From Sulfurimicrobium sp963779055 (GTDB taxonomy: Bacteria > Pseudomonadota > Gammaproteobacteria > Burkholderiales > Sulfuricellaceae), in contig CAVZWN010000004.1 in the NCBI GenBank assembly GCA_963779055.1, positions 496,001 to 560,000 on the forward strand: 64,000 nt of DNA, given 5' to 3'. The notes beneath the pieces were generated by a model. That model was given only the letters and a program-made list of their open reading frames with translations, searched no databases and was not told the origin of the DNA. Below are positions 9,942 through 18,339 of the stretch, in pieces. The position numbers were made by a program, and so were the translations under genes. The stretch's first letter is position 1. The number at the start of each line of letters is the position of its first letter.

Positions 9942-10199
9942 ATGAGCAAACCGGCAATCAAGGTAGGCGGGACTTACAGCAACGGGAATTTTCATGGGCA
10001 CTGGGAAGTGCGCCAGGTGCTGGCCAATGGCATTCCGTGCGAGCAGGAAAGTGCCGGCGAATGCGTAAAGTACAAGGTGCTGGTGGGCACCCACAGGCGC
10101 CGCAGTTTCATTTGCAGCAGCGCGGAATTCTCGCGCTGGGTGCGCTATGAAGTTGCCCGCGACGAGAATTCCTGGATCAAGATCAGCAGTACAAGTTAA
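9942..10199 (+). CDS. Small conserved-looking hypothetical protein
   Basis: This is an 85-residue protein starting at the ATG at 9942 (an in-frame GTG at 9930 is the alternative). It is soluble, mixed in composition, with no signal peptide or membrane helix. Visible features are GGTYSNGNFHGHWEVRQVL, two cysteines in GIPCEQESAGEC and a basic patch THRRRSFIC. It looks like a small beta-rich domain. I do not recognise a family. Its stop codon (TAA) lies in the left arm of a nested inverted repeat shared with the end of valS. It may be co-transcribed with the methyltransferase, whose stop is 15 bases upstream. Confidence 0.6.
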   Translation: MSKPAIKVGGTYSNGNFHGHWEVRQVLANGIPCEQESAGECVKYKVLVGTHRRRSFICSSAEFSRWVRYEVARDENSWIKISSTS

Positions 10200-10322
10200 C
10201 CCAAATAATCCATTAGACAGTAGGTCGGGCTTCAGCCCGAGATGTCGGGTTGAAACCCGACCTACAATCCATTGATTTTGTTAACGTCCAAAATCTAATG
10301 GACAATCTGGGATTAACCCAGC
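10193..10322. repeat. Nested inverted repeat between convergent genes
   Basis: The outer arms (about 10193-10218 and 10292-10322) are imperfect complements built on GTTAACCCAAATAATCCATTAGA. The core at 10220-10265 is a 46-bp palindrome, GTAGGTCGGGCTTCAGCCCG ... CCCGACCTAC, of a type widely dispersed in proteobacterial genomes. The stop codons of both convergent genes lie in the outer arms. It could act as a bidirectional transcription end and as a target of REP-type mobilisation. Confidence 0.7.
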
Positions 10323-13141
10323 CTAGCCAGTTGCGCCCGCAGCTTCTCCAGCGTTGCGCCAAAGTTGCCCAGCCGCTCTTTTTCCTGCGCCACCACGGCG
10401 GCAGGCGCCCGCGCCACGAAACCTTCATTGCCCAGCTTGGCTTCTGCCTTGGAAATTTCGCCTTCCAGACGCGCGATCTCCTTGGACAGGCGGGCCTGCT
10501 CGGCTTCCTTGTCAATCTCGATTTTCAGCATCAGGCGCACATCGCCCACCACCGCCACAGGGGCATCCGCATCGGGCAACTCCCCCTCCACAACCGTGAC
10601 TTCTGAAATTCTTGCCAGCGCCTGAATATAAGGCGCCAAGGCGGAGATATCACCCAGCGCGACCAGCGGCACTTTCTGCGCAGGTGAAATATTCATTTCG
10701 CCGCGCAAGGTACGGCAGGCATTGACCAGTTCCTTGAGCTGCGCAGCCTGACTGATAGCAGCCACATCCACCTTGCCTGGAGCGAATTGCGGGTAGGCTT
10801 GCAGCATGATGCTCTCGCCCTGCCTGTTCGCCAGCGGCGCCACTTTCTGCCACAACTCCTCGGTGATGAAGGGGATGATGGGATGGGCCAGGCGCAGCAG
10901 GGTTTCCAGCACGCGCACCAGGGTGCGGCGCGTGGCCCTTTGCTGTGCTTCTAACCCCCCTTGACCCCCCCTTGTCAGGGGGGAAAGCGGACGCTCCTCC
11001 CCCATCAACCCCTCCCCTGACAAGGGGAGGACGGGAGGGGTTAGGGGTGGCGCGGATAACTGCACCTTGGCCAGTTCCAGATACCAGTCGCAATATTCGT
11101 CCCAGGCAAATTCGTAGATGGCGCGCGCAGCCATGTCGAAGCGGTAGGTGCCGAAAGCCTCGGCCACTTCCTGTTCGGCCTGCTGCAGGCGGCTGATGAT
11201 CCACTTGTCCATGGCAGAATACTGCAATGGCAGGCTTTCATCCTGACCGCAATCCTTGCCTTCCGTATTCATCAGCACGAAACGGGTGGCATTCCACAGC
11301 TTGTTGCAGAAATTGCGGTAGCCCTCGCAGCGTTTGAAGTCGAACTTGATATCGCGGCCGTGTGACGCCAGGCTGGCAAAGGTAAAGCGCACGGCATCCG
11401 TTCCGTAGGAAGCGATGCCCTCAGGAAAATCCTTGCGCGTGATTTTTTCGATCGAAGCGGCCTGCTTGGGGTTCATCAGGCCGCTGGTGCGCTTTTTTAC
11501 CAGGGTTTCCAGTTCGATGCCGTCGATCAGGTCGATCGGGTCGATAACGTTACCCTTGGACTTGCTCATCTTGTTGCCGTGCATGTCGCGCACCAGGCCG
11601 TGCACATAAACTTCCTTGAACGGCACCTGGTCGGTGAAGTGCAGCGACATCATGATCATGCGGGCGACCCAGAAGAAAATGATGTCGAAGCCGGTGACCA
11701 GCACGCTGGTTGGCAGGAAGGTCTTGAGCTCGGCCGTCTGTTCCGGCCAGCCCAGAGTGGAGAAAGGCCACAGCGCGGAGGAGAACCAGGTATCCAGCAC
11801 ATCCTCGTCCTGACGCAGGGTCTTGCCCGCGCCCGCCTGCTGCTGCGCATCTGCGAGATTGCGCGCGACGTAGAAATTGCCATCCTCGTCATACCACGCC
11901 GGGATGCGGTGCCCCCACCACAACTGGCGCGAGATGCACCAGTCCTGGATATTTTCCAGCCACTGGTTGTAGACGTGGGTCCAGTTTTCCGGCACGAATT
12001 TCACTTCGCCTTTGGCCACCACATCCAGACCACGCTTCGCCAGCCCTTCCATGGCGACATACCACTGGTCGGTGAGCATCGGCTCGATCACGGTGTGGGT
12101 GCGGTCGCCGCGCGGCACCATCAGCTTGTGCGGCTTGGTTGCTACCAGCAGGCCCTGTGCTTCAAGGTCGGCGACGATTTTCTTGCGCGCCTCGTAGCGC
12201 TCCATACCCTGATACTCAGCCGGTGCCAGATCATTGATTCTGGCATCCAGCGTGAGGATGCTCATTGGCTCGAGGTGATGGCGCTGACCCACCTGATAGT
12301 CGTTGAAGTCGTGCGCAGGCGTGATCTTGACGCAGCCGGTGCCGAATTCCTTGTCCACGTAATCATCGGCGATGATGGGGATGGTGCGCTCGCACAGCGG
12401 CAGGCGCACATGCTTGCCGACCAGGTGCTGGTAGCGCTCGTCTTCCGGATGCACCGCCACTGCCATGTCGCCGAGCATGGTTTCCGGGCGCGTGGTGGCG
12501 ACGACCAGTGCTTCGGCGCAGCCTTCCACCGGGTAGCAGATGTGCCACATGAAGCCGTCTTCTTCTTCGGAAATCACCTCGAGATCGGAAACCGCGGTCA
12601 TCAGCACCGGGTCCCAGTTGACCAGCCGTTTGCCGCGATAGATCAGGCCCTGCTCATAGAGCTTGACGAAAACTTCCGAGACGGCTTTGGACAGGCCCTC
12701 GTCCATGGTGAAACGCTCGCGCGACCAGTCGCAGGAGGCGCCCAGGCGGCGCATCTGGCGCGTGATGGTGGAGCCGGATTCTTCTTTCCATTCCCAGACT
12801 TTTTCCAGGAATTTTTCACGCCCGAGGTCGTGGCGGGAAACGCCTTTTGCGTCCAGTTGCCGCTCCACCACGATCTGCGTGGCGATCCCGGCGTGGTCGG
12901 TACCCGGCTGCCACAGGGTGTTCTCGCCCTTCATGCGGTGGTAGCGCACCAGGGTGTCCATCAGGGTGTCCTGGAACGAGTGCCCCATATGCAGCGTGCC
13001 GGTGACATTCGGCGGCGGCAGCATGATGCAGTAAGCGGCCTTGTCCGGCTCGGTGGTGGCGTGAAAATAGCCGCTGGATTCCCAGCGGGGATACCAGTGC
13101 GCCTCGATGGCGGCGGGTTCAAAACTTTTGGCGAGTTCCAT
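10313..13141 (-). CDS. valS: Valyl-tRNA synthetase
   Basis: ValS charges tRNA-Val with valine in the cytoplasm. It has 942 residues and is class Ia: the HIGH-type motif is PPPNVTGTLHMGHSFQD near residue 42-58, the editing domain lies in the middle (TTRPETMLGDMAVAVHP), the KMSKS loop is GNKMSKSKGNVIDP, and a C-terminal coiled coil holds Lys/Glu-rich repeats (SKEIARLEGEISKAEAKLG). About 31 residues (APPLTPPVLPLSGEG ... SPLTRGGQGG) after WYLELAKVQL are foreign to the family and are encoded by an in-frame palindromic element at 10952-11044, in the anticodon-binding domain before EAQQRATRRTLVRVLE. It is the last gene of pepA-holC-DUF2486-valS. Confidence 0.97.
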   Translation of the reverse strand: MELAKSFEPAAIEAHWYPRWESSGYFHATTEPDKAAYCIMLPPPNVTGTLHMGHSFQDTLMDTLVRYHRMKGENTLWQPGTDHAGIATQIVVERQLDAKGVSRHDLGREKFLEKVWEWKEESGSTITRQMRRLGASCDWSRERFTMDEGLSKAVSEVFVKLYEQGLIYRGKRLVNWDPVLMTAVSDLEVISEEEDGFMWHICYPVEGCAEALVVATTRPETMLGDMAVAVHPEDERYQHLVGKHVRLPLCERTIPIIADDYVDKEFGTGCVKITPAHDFNDYQVGQRHHLEPMSILTLDARINDLAPAEYQGMERYEARKKIVADLEAQGLLVATKPHKLMVPRGDRTHTVIEPMLTDQWYVAMEGLAKRGLDVVAKGEVKFVPENWTHVYNQWLENIQDWCISRQLWWGHRIPAWYDEDGNFYVARNLADAQQQAGAGKTLRQDEDVLDTWFSSALWPFSTLGWPEQTAELKTFLPTSVLVTGFDIIFFWVARMIMMSLHFTDQVPFKEVYVHGLVRDMHGNKMSKSKGNVIDPIDLIDGIELETLVKKRTSGLMNPKQAASIEKITRKDFPEGIASYGTDAVRFTFASLASHGRDIKFDFKRCEGYRNFCNKLWNATRFVLMNTEGKDCGQDESLPLQYSAMDKWIISRLQQAEQEVAEAFGTYRFDMAARAIYEFAWDEYCDWYLELAKVQLSAPPLTPPVLPLSGEGLMGEERPLSPLTRGGQGGLEAQQRATRRTLVRVLETLLRLAHPIIPFITEELWQKVAPLANRQGESIMLQAYPQFAPGKVDVAAISQAAQLKELVNACRTLRGEMNISPAQKVPLVALGDISALAPYIQALARISEVTVVEGELPDADAPVAVVGDVRLMLKIEIDKEAEQARLSKEIARLEGEISKAEAKLGNEGFVARAPAAVVAQEKERLGNFGATLEKLRAQLARLG
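10952..11044. repeat. F-type palindromic element inserted in frame in valS (F1)
   Basis: The element is 93 bp with inverted ends CTAACCCC and GGGGTTAG and internal complementary blocks (CCCCTTGTCAGGGG; CCCCTCCCCTGACAAGGGGAGG). Its length is divisible by three, so it adds 31 codons to valS. A close relative sits in addA at 28160-28252. Confidence 0.8.
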
Positions 13142-13181
13142 GGTGCGAGAAGGGAATGGCTGAAAAGGGGTGGATTATAGC

Positions 13182-13682
13182 CTAATCATCGGCATCGCTG
13201 GGGCGGCGGGCCATCTCGCCAAGCTGTTTCTGTAGCTCATGGGCAACTGCCTCGCGCACCACCGACTGCATTTGCACGGAAAACTGGTCCAGCATGCTGG
13301 ACATGGCCCGGTCCATGGCGGAAGCGATATGCTCAGGGAGGCGCTGATCGAGAATTTCCTGAATCTGCGAGTGAAGATTTTCCAGCAGCTGGCTGCTCAG
13401 TTCAGGGGAAACTTCATCACCTGAAATATCGACCGTCTGCTGCTCAGGGTCATCTTCCAGCAACAGGAACGGAAATTCATTCATTTCCGTCTTTTCTTCC
13501 ACTACCTCGGTCAATACCGGAATGACCTCTTCCTCAGCCTGGACCACTTCTGTCAGCACGGGAAAATCCATTGCCGGCGTCGTGGAAGAGGCTTTTTCAA
13601 GCCGGTCGTGATGACGCTTCAGCAGTGCGTCCATCTTGGCGAGGACGTCATCGTGCGCATTATGATCAAAGTCTGTGGTCAT
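13182..13682 (-). CDS. DUF2486-like acidic protein
   Basis: This 166-residue protein resembles the betaproteobacterial DUF2486 group, found next to holC. The N-terminal half is acidic with two copies of a short motif (FPVLTEVV and IPVLTEVV, residues about 40-63). The C-terminal half is predicted helical (SSQLLENLHSQIQEILDQRL, then SMLDQFSVQMQSVVREAVAH) and probably forms a coiled coil or oligomer. There is no signal peptide and no enzyme motif. Its start overlaps the holC stop by four bases (ATGA), so the two are translationally coupled; a link to the polymerase III chi subunit is an inference from context only. Confidence 0.8.
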   Translation of the reverse strand: MTTDFDHNAHDDVLAKMDALLKRHHDRLEKASSTTPAMDFPVLTEVVQAEEEVIPVLTEVVEEKTEMNEFPFLLLEDDPEQQTVDISGDEVSPELSSQLLENLHSQIQEILDQRLPEHIASAMDRAMSSMLDQFSVQMQSVVREAVAHELQKQLGEMARRPSDADD

Positions 13683-14116
13683 GAACGACGCTTGCCGTCC
13701 TGGCTCATGTCATGAGAGCGAATTTCATAACCCCGGTCGCGGTAAAAACGGAAACGCTCCCGTGCCGCTGCGATATCGGACTCATCCGTTGAAACAATCT
13801 CGATCAGGCGCTGAAACCGGCTGAAGAAAGCTGGCCGCATACCACTCAGGTTGAGCAACACCTGTTCATGCGCCAGCTCGCCCGGGTCATGATCCACAAT
13901 AACGGGGGTCAACGGAGCCAGTTCGTCACGGGCACGGCAGTGCGGCAGGAAACCGGTAGCGGGCGTGGACCACAACAGGTGATCCACTTTTTCCGCCATC
14001 GCCTCGTCCGCAGTCAGAACCAGCACGCGCAAATCCTGCTCCAGCGCCTTGGCGCTGAGTTTGCAGGCGAGGAGCTGCCCGTCCTGAACGTGGGTATAGA
14101 AATCGATCCGGGTCAT
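13679..14116 (-). CDS. holC: DNA polymerase III chi subunit
   Basis: HolC is the accessory clamp-loader subunit that links the replisome to single-strand binding protein. It has 145 residues. The N-terminus MTRIDFYTHVQD, LLACKLSAKALEQDLRVLVL and the WSTPATGFLPHC segment (the family has W...FIPH) identify it. PVIVDHDPGE and the C-terminal RFRFYRDRGYEIRSHDM also match the family. It lies 25 bases after pepA and overlaps the following DUF2486 gene, the same pepA-holC-valS order seen in enterobacteria with one extra gene inserted. Confidence 0.92.
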   Translation of the reverse strand: MTRIDFYTHVQDGQLLACKLSAKALEQDLRVLVLTADEAMAEKVDHLLWSTPATGFLPHCRARDELAPLTPVIVDHDPGELAHEQVLLNLSGMRPAFFSRFQRLIEIVSTDESDIAAARERFRFYRDRGYEIRSHDMSQDGKRRS

Positions 14117-14141
14117 TCAGAATCCGCTACCAGGCCGGCTT

Positions 14142-15632
14142 TCAGCCCTTTGCACGATTGACCAGGAAATGCACCAGCAAAGGGACAGGCCGCCCGGTGG
14201 CACCCTTGTCCTTGCCGGACTTCCACGCTGTCCCGGCAATATCCAGATGCGCCCATTCATATTCCTTGGTGAAACGGGAGAGGAAACACGCGGCGGTTAC
14301 CGTACCGCCGGCACGGCCGCCAATATTGGCCATATCGGCAAAATTGCTCTTCAGCTGCTCCTGATATTCATCCCATAGCGGCAGCTGCCAGGCGCGGTCA
14401 TACGTTTCTTCACCGGCATGCAGCAGTTCGCGCGCCAGTGCATCGTGATTGGCCAGCAGGCCGCTGGCCTGGTGGCCGAGCGCGATGACACAGGCGCCGG
14501 TCAGGGTGGCGATATCCACCACGGCTGCCGGTTCGAAGCGGGCGGCGTAAGTCAGCGCATCGCACAGGATCAGGCGCCCTTCCGCATCGGTATTGAGGAT
14601 TTCAATGGTCTGGCCGGACATGCTGGTGACCACGTCGCCCGGCTTGTTGGCATTGCCGTCAGGCAGGTTCTCGCAGGTCGGGATGATACCCACCACGTTG
14701 AGCGGCAGCTTCATTTCCGCGATGGCCTGGAAAGTGCCGATCACGCTCGCAGCGCCGCACATGTCGTACTTCATCTCATCCATTTCCGCTGCGGGCTTGA
14801 GCGAAATGCCACCCGCATCGAAAGTGATGCCCTTGCCGACCAGCACCACTGGCTTCTGGTCTTTCTTGCCGCCGGAATACTGCATCACGATCAGCTTGGG
14901 CGGTTGGCGGCTGCCCTTGGCGACAGAAAGGAAAGAGCCCATCTTGAGTTCTTCCAGCTTTTTTTGTTCCAGCACTTCGATTTTGAACCCCTGCGACTTG
15001 GCCAGGGCCTGAGCCTGCTCGGCAATATGAGCCGGCGTGCAGATATTACCCGGCAGATTGGCCAGATCCTTGGCCAGGTTCATTCCATGGGCGATCGCCA
15101 GGCCCTGCTGCATGGCATGCTCGCCAATTGTCAGTTCATTGCGGCGCGGTACACTCAGCACCATCCTGCGCAATGGACGGCGCACCTCGTCCTGCTTGCT
15201 CTTGAGATGATCGAAACGGTACACGCTCTCCATCGCCATCACGACTGCCTGCTCGATTTTCCAGGCCAGTTCGCGCTTCTTCACCGGCACTTCGGTCAGA
15301 TACATGGCAGCTTCGGTGGCGCCGGTTTCATTCAGGGTCTTGACCGCGGCACTGATCGCCTGACGATATTCCTTGTCGCGGAATTCGCGCTCCTTGCCCA
15401 GTCCGACCAGCAGCACGCGGTCACACAGCGTATTGGCAACATTATGCAGCAGCAAGGTGCTGCCCAGTTTGCCATCCATATCACCACGACGCAGGATGTC
15501 GCTGATGTAAAAGCCAGAAATGCGGTCCATGAGATCCGCCGCGAGTGAAAGCTTGCGGTGCTCGAAGACGCCCACGACCACGCAGGCGGTGCGCTGTTTT
15601 TCCGGACTGCCGCTTTTTATGCTAAATTCCAC
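14142..15632 (-). CDS. pepA: Leucyl aminopeptidase (M17)
   Basis: PepA is a cytosolic two-metal aminopeptidase that removes N-terminal residues from peptides. The start is taken as the GTG at 15632 (VEFSIKSGS), because AAGGAG lies six bases upstream; an in-frame TTG at 15653 would run over that site. It has about 496 residues. The C-terminal catalytic domain has VGKGITFDAGGISLKPAAEM (Lys and Asp metal ligands), DMCGAASVIG and the signature NTDAEGRLILCDAL. The family's Arg in the NTDAEGR loop is present. It is first in the pepA-holC-DUF2486-valS operon and divergent from lptF. Confidence 0.96.
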   Translation of the reverse strand: MEFSIKSGSPEKQRTACVVVGVFEHRKLSLAADLMDRISGFYISDILRRGDMDGKLGSTLLLHNVANTLCDRVLLVGLGKEREFRDKEYRQAISAAVKTLNETGATEAAMYLTEVPVKKRELAWKIEQAVVMAMESVYRFDHLKSKQDEVRRPLRRMVLSVPRRNELTIGEHAMQQGLAIAHGMNLAKDLANLPGNICTPAHIAEQAQALAKSQGFKIEVLEQKKLEELKMGSFLSVAKGSRQPPKLIVMQYSGGKKDQKPVVLVGKGITFDAGGISLKPAAEMDEMKYDMCGAASVIGTFQAIAEMKLPLNVVGIIPTCENLPDGNANKPGDVVTSMSGQTIEILNTDAEGRLILCDALTYAARFEPAAVVDIATLTGACVIALGHQASGLLANHDALARELLHAGEETYDRAWQLPLWDEYQEQLKSNFADMANIGGRAGGTVTAACFLSRFTKEYEWAHLDIAGTAWKSGKDKGATGRPVPLLVHFLVNRAKG

Positions 15633-15654
15633 GAAGTGCTCCTTTTGTCGCAAG

Positions 15655-15684
15655 TTGACAAAACTTGTTCAGAACCCAAATTAT
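15655..15684 (+). promoter_or_regulatory. Candidate sigma-70 promoter for lptFG
   Basis: TTGACA at 15655-15660 is followed 18 bases later by AATTAT at 15679-15684, in the gap between divergent pepA and lptF and 39 bases before the lptF start. The -35 is perfect and the -10 moderate. This is prediction only. Confidence 0.35.
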
Positions 15685-15723
15685 CCTCAGTCTTGGCCAA
15701 TAAAGTCAAAGAAAACAAAAAAC

Positions 15724-16815
15724 ATGATTTTTCGCCGCGCGTTGTTGCAGGAGCTGTTCGGTAATGCAGCCGCCGTATTTATCATACTTCTCTCGATCAG
15801 CCTTACGACACTGCTGGTCCGTCTGCTTGGCCAGGCAGCCAGCGGCTCACTAGCGAGCGAGGCCGTGCTGGCTTTTCTGGCTTTCAGTGCGCTGAATTAT
15901 CTGCCAGTCCTGCTATCCCTCACCCTTTTTATCGCAGTAATACAGACCCTGACGCGCAGTTATCGGGATAACGAAATGGCAGTGTGGTTCAGTGCCGGTC
16001 AGAGCCTGACCGCCTTCATTCGGCCCGTATTCGCAGTTGCGGCCCCCGTGGCGCTGGTAGTGGCAATTCTGAGTCTTTTTATGTCTCCCTGGGCCTTGCA
16101 GAAACAGAATGAATACCGCAGCCAGATTGAAAGCCGTGATGACGTGGCAACCATTGCTCCCGGGGTTTTCAAGGAATCCAAACACGCCGACCGGGTGTTT
16201 TTCGTCGAAAGTTTTGCCGGCGAACAAAACACGGTAAGCAACATCTTCATGCAATCCACCGAAAGCCAGAAGCAGGGCGTCATGTTCGCCCAGCACGGCT
16301 ACCAGAACATTGCAAAAAATGGCGATCGCTACCTTGTTTTACTGAACGGACGTCGTTATGAAGGGTTGCCGGGATCAACGGAGTTCAAGATCGTCGAATT
16401 CGAGCGCTACGCCGTACGCATTGAACCTTACGAGGCAAAATTCACCGCGCCTTCGAGCAAATCCCTATCTCTACTTGAACTAATCAAGGACCAGTCACCC
16501 GTCAATATCGCCGAATTGCAGTGGCGGCTTTCCCTGCCGCTGAGCGCACTGCTGCTGGCTTTACTGGCGATCCCTCTGAGCTTCGTCAACCCGCGCGCCG
16601 GGCGCTCACTCAATCTGATGCTGGCGCTGATTACCTACCTCATCTACAGCAACTGCCTCAGCATCGCCCAGGGCCTGGTGGCACAAGGCAAACTGGCGCC
16701 GGTGTTTGGCTTATGGCTGGTGCATGCCGCCCTGGCGGCGCTGCTGCTGATTCTTTTTTACCACCGCTTGCGGGTATCCCCTTCTCTATTTTCACGCTTG
16801 AGGCGGGCGCCATGA
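15724..16815 (+). CDS. lptF: LPS export ABC transporter permease LptF
   Basis: LptF is one of two inner-membrane permease subunits of the LptBFG machine that extracts lipopolysaccharide and drives it over the LptC-A-D bridge. It has 363 residues. The N-terminus MIFRRALLQELFGNAAAVFI carries the first membrane helix; three helices come before residue about 125. A beta-jellyroll periplasmic domain follows (FKESKHADRVFFVESFAG, DRYLVLLNGRRYEG), and three further helices begin at LQWRLSLPLSALLLALLAIP, which includes the coupling motif. Its stop overlaps the lptG start (ATGA), indicating coupled translation. Confidence 0.95.
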   Translation: MIFRRALLQELFGNAAAVFIILLSISLTTLLVRLLGQAASGSLASEAVLAFLAFSALNYLPVLLSLTLFIAVIQTLTRSYRDNEMAVWFSAGQSLTAFIRPVFAVAAPVALVVAILSLFMSPWALQKQNEYRSQIESRDDVATIAPGVFKESKHADRVFFVESFAGEQNTVSNIFMQSTESQKQGVMFAQHGYQNIAKNGDRYLVLLNGRRYEGLPGSTEFKIVEFERYAVRIEPYEAKFTAPSSKSLSLLELIKDQSPVNIAELQWRLSLPLSALLLALLAIPLSFVNPRAGRSLNLMLALITYLIYSNCLSIAQGLVAQGKLAPVFGLWLVHAALAALLLILFYHRLRVSPSLFSRLRRAP

Positions 16816-17885
16816 ACATCCTGTACCGCTATCTGTCAAAGGAAATTTATGCCAGCACGCTGTTCGTTTTTGCTGCGCTGCTCTCCCTGTTTGCTTTCTT
16901 CGACCTGATTCATGAACTGGGCGATCTGGGTAAAGGGCACTACCGCCTGCCGCAAATTCTGGCCTTTGTCGCACTGGGCTTGCCAGGGCACATTTACGAA
17001 CTGTTCCCCATCGCGGCCCTGATCGGCACCCTGTTTGCCCTGGCTCAGTTTTCGGCCAATTCAGAATTTACGGTCATGCGGATTTCCGGCCTCTCTACCC
17101 AGCGCTTTGCACTGTCGCTGGCACAGATTGGCATGGTCTTTGTGGCATTGACCCTGTTTTTTGGCGAACTTGTCACCCCGGCTGCGGAACGCATGGGCCA
17201 GCAACTCAGGCTCAAAGCCACCAGCTCGGTGATCGCGCAGGAATTCCGCTCGGGAACGTGGGTCAAGGATGCCCAGAGTTTTGTCAACGTACGGGAAATT
17301 TTGCCGGACACGACCCTGCTGGGTATCAAGATTTTTGAGTTCGACCAGAACTACCGCCTGATGACCGTGAGTTATGCTGATCGCGGCCATCATGAAGAAG
17401 CTGGACGCTGGCTGCTTGAAGATGTTATCCAGACCCACTTCGAAGGAGAGAAAACGGTGGTGGAGAAACTACCGCAACTCACCTGGATTTCGGTGCTGAA
17501 CCCGGACATTCTTTCTGTGCTGCTGGTTGTGCCGGAGCAGATGTCGGCCTGGAATCTCTATCAATACGTGGAGCACCTGCGTGACAACAAGCAGAAAACC
17601 ACACGCTATGAAATCGCGCTTTGGTCCAAGCTCGCTTACCCATTTGCCACCCTGGTGATGATGATCTTTGCCCTGCCATTCGCCTATCACCAATCCCGTA
17701 GCGGCGGGGCCAGCGGAAAAATATTCGTCGGCATCATGGCTGGCCTGTCTTTTCACCTGCTGAACAGAGTCTTTGCCCATCTCGGCCTGCTTAACGACTG
17801 GCCGCCGCTGTTCAGCGCATCCTTCCCCGCGCTCGTATTTCTGGGCGCGGCACTGGGAATACTCTGGTGGGTAGAGAAAAGGTAG
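16812..17885 (+). CDS. lptG: LPS export ABC transporter permease LptG
   Basis: LptG is the partner of LptF in the LPS export ABC transporter. It has 357 residues. The ATG at 16812 overlaps the lptF stop. Typical features are MNILYRYLSKEIYASTLFVF, an FFDLIHELGDLGKGHY loop after helix 1, LPGHIYELFPIAALIGTLFA, the periplasmic jellyroll with GTWVKDAQSFVNVREI, and the C-terminal helices with YEIALWSKLAYPFATLVMMI and ALPFAYHQSRSGG. The TAG stop forms the beginning of a heptamer tandem repeat. Confidence 0.95.
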   Translation: MNILYRYLSKEIYASTLFVFAALLSLFAFFDLIHELGDLGKGHYRLPQILAFVALGLPGHIYELFPIAALIGTLFALAQFSANSEFTVMRISGLSTQRFALSLAQIGMVFVALTLFFGELVTPAAERMGQQLRLKATSSVIAQEFRSGTWVKDAQSFVNVREILPDTTLLGIKIFEFDQNYRLMTVSYADRGHHEEAGRWLLEDVIQTHFEGEKTVVEKLPQLTWISVLNPDILSVLLVVPEQMSAWNLYQYVEHLRDNKQKTTRYEIALWSKLAYPFATLVMMIFALPFAYHQSRSGGASGKIFVGIMAGLSFHLLNRVFAHLGLLNDWPPLFSASFPALVFLGAALGILWWVEKR

Positions 17886-17920
17886 CGGTTAGCGGTTAGC
17901 GGTTAGCGGTTAGCGGTTAG
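17883..17920. repeat. Heptamer tandem repeat (TAGCGGT x5)
   Basis: Five perfect copies of TAGCGGT plus a partial TAG lie exactly between convergent lptG and the RDD gene. The first TAG is the lptG stop codon, and the reverse complement supplies the last codons and the TAA stop of the RDD gene. It is a likely slippage-prone microsatellite. Confidence 0.9.
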
Positions 17921-18335
17921 TAATGATCTTCGTTCCGGCCAGACGGTCGTGAAGAAACTGTCGTTCAGGGTCAAAGAGCGCCCACAGGATACCCACACCC
18001 AATAACACACTGGGCAATGCGAGCACAAAGCGCAGTATCGCCCGCCCCAAAGTGAGTGCTGGCCCGTCCGCACTTACCAGGCGCAAGTGCCAGGTTTTCA
18101 TTGCCAGTGTCTGCCCGCCCCGCAGCCAGAACCAGACGAAATAGGATGCCACGACACCCAGCAAGTAAACCTGAAATACCCCCCTCGCCAGCGCGGTTGT
18201 ACTGCCCAGCGTCAAACCAACGAACAGGAATCCGGCCATAAACACCACTGCAACCAGCAACAGGCTCTCGTATAACATACTGGCCAGGCGTCTCAGAATA
18301 CCGGGATAAGGGGGATTTTCGATGGCAAGTCCCAC
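17910..18335 (-). CDS. RDD family membrane protein
   Basis: This is an inner-membrane protein of 141 residues. It opens with the family pattern PGILRRLASMLYESLLLVAV, where the Arg of the RDD family sits before helix 1. Membrane segments are at about 23-45 (LLLVAVVFMAGFLFVGLTL), 52-72 (VFQVYLLGVVASYFVWFWLR) and 95-125. The loop GGQTLAMKTWHLRLVSADG is the typical conserved loop, and DPERQFLHDRLAGTKII is the typical C-terminus. RDD proteins are poorly understood; some affect ion transport. It is the last gene of the sigma factor operon, four bases after DUF3106, and its final codons come from a tandem repeat. Confidence 0.85.
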   Translation of the reverse strand: MGLAIENPPYPGILRRLASMLYESLLLVAVVFMAGFLFVGLTLGSTTALARGVFQVYLLGVVASYFVWFWLRGGQTLAMKTWHLRLVSADGPALTLGRAILRFVLALPSVLLGVGILWALFDPERQFLHDRLAGTKIITNR

Positions 18336-18339
18336 TAGG

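Noticed and set aside
11579..13180. 533-residue open frame on the plus strand opposite valS
   Set aside because: It is the antisense shadow of valS: composition is His/Val/Arg-rich with no family pattern and no ribosome binding site, and the opposite strand has all ValRS motifs.
14418..15548. 376-residue open frame opposite pepA
   Set aside because: Antisense shadow; pepA on the other strand has complete M17 motifs and a good ribosome binding site.
17883..17920. CRISPR-like direct repeat
   Set aside because: The repeats are seven bases long with no spacers; it is a simple tandem repeat. No cas genes are present.
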